From an uncultured Polyangiaceae bacterium (GTDB lineage: Bacteria; Myxococcota_A; Polyangia; Polyangiales; Houyiibacteriaceae): 5,798 nucleotides of DNA. Made by a program: the position numbers and the translations under genes. Each line of letters begins with the position of its first letter. The stretch's first letter is position 1. Location: assembly GCA_947258625.1 (NCBI GenBank), contig CAMYJN010000181.1, positions 1 through 5,798 on the forward strand, written 5' to 3'. Positions 5,460 to 5,798 of the stretch are shown in pieces. The notes below the pieces were generated by a model. That model did not search any database. It was not told the origin of the DNA and was given only the letters and a program-made list of their open reading frames with translations.

Positions 5460-5798
5460 ATGGACCTCAATCAAATCAGACCCCAGACCTCGGGGCGCCC
5501 GATGCCCGTGCGCAGGAAGCAGACCGTAGGAATCGATCTTGGTACCACGAACACCGTGGTCGCCCGGAACTTCGAAGCCCTGTCGCTCGACAGTGGCGGC
5601 TTCGTTATGCCGTCTGCCGTCGCGTTTCCGCCAAGTGGGGCAACGCTCGTCGGCCAGCCAGCCCGGCGCCGGCGCGCCATCGACCCGAAGAACACCATTT
5701 TGTCGGCCAAGCGCGTGGTCGGCGCGCGCTGGCATTCCTCCTACGCGGCGCAGTTTCGGGAGCACTATCCCTACGACATGCGTGAAAGCTCGGACGGT
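5460..5798 (+). CDS. Hsp70/DnaK-family chaperone or Hsp70-like ATPase, 3'-truncated
   Basis: Only the first 113 codons are present; the frame stays open to the right edge, against 500-640 residues in full Hsp70 proteins. The fragment is the start of the actin-fold nucleotide-binding domain. A 21-residue basic/polar leader precedes TVGIDLGTTNTVVA (about 22-35), the phosphate-1 loop of DnaK. FVMPSAVAF, VGQPARRRR and PKNTILSAKRVVGARW (about 77-92) follow the DnaK order closely. The protein would bind ATP and act as a chaperone or an Hsp70-like regulatory ATPase; the missing substrate-binding half decides which. The leader and Arg-rich stretch suggest a divergent paralogue instead of the housekeeping dnaK, and no grpE or dnaJ is visible. 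GGAGAGG (5443-5449) precedes ATG 5460, which favours this start; ATG 5502 (codon 15) is an alternative with a weaker site. It is divergent from the reductase. Confidence 0.9.
   Translation, partial: MDLNQIRPQTSGRPMPVRRKQTVGIDLGTTNTVVARNFEALSLDSGGFVMPSAVAFPPSGATLVGQPARRRRAIDPKNTILSAKRVVGARWHSSYAAQFREHYPYDMRESSDG

Noticed and set aside
5057..5785. A 242-codon plus-strand open frame across the reductase 5' end, the intergenic region and the Hsp70 start
   Set aside because: It crosses the divergent promoter region and both real genes; the DnaK-like motifs are in the 5460 frame.

Overview
The window reads as G+C-rich, tightly packed bacterial chromosome. The best lineage clue is the C-terminus of the secreted protease at 1096-2211: a Gly-Cys pair, a short linker, one hydrophobic segment and an Arg-Arg tail, which is the pattern of the MYXO-CTERM sorting signal. 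That points to Myxococcota or a related former deltaproteobacterial lineage. This is an inference from one motif, not a phylogenetic placement.

Layout: (1) 1-1061, the C-terminal three quarters of pyruvate kinase, running in from the left edge. (2) 1096-2211, a trypsin-fold serine protease homologue with a probable lipoprotein signal and a MYXO-CTERM-like tail. (3) 2653-2192 on the minus strand, a BCP/PrxQ-type peroxiredoxin whose 3' end overlaps the protease gene by 20 bases. (4) 2764-4277, a two-gene plus-strand unit: a Rieske non-haem iron oxygenase resembling KshA (3-ketosteroid 9-alpha-hydroxylase oxygenase), then a translationally coupled SnoaL/NTF2-fold protein. (5) 5329-4274 on the minus strand, a reductase with FAD, NAD(P) and C-terminal plant-type [2Fe-2S] ferredoxin domains, resembling KshB; it converges on the coupled unit with a 4-base overlap. 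(6) 5460 to the right edge, the start of an Hsp70/DnaK-family ATPase, divergent from the reductase. No gene-free stretch exceeds about 130 bases, and no tRNA, rRNA, CRISPR array or mobile element was seen.

How the genes fit together: the oxygenase and reductase have the domain architectures of the two halves of a KshAB-type system, in which NAD(P)H electrons pass through FAD and a [2Fe-2S] ferredoxin to the Rieske centre and then to the mononuclear iron, where O2 is activated. The SnoaL/NTF2-like protein between them is an obvious candidate accessory or partner enzyme. The strongest observation is regulatory: the same 14-base sequence, TGAAACACGTTCTA, lies directly upstream of both the oxygenase (2740-2753) and the reductase (5347-5360, opposite strand). 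It fits TNNAACNNGTTNNA, the operator of KstR, the TetR-family repressor of sterol catabolism described in mycobacteria and rhodococci. The window therefore looks like a small, probably co-regulated steroid or sterol-type oxygenase island in a non-actinobacterial genome. No KstR-like regulator is inside the window, and the substrate cannot be read from sequence.
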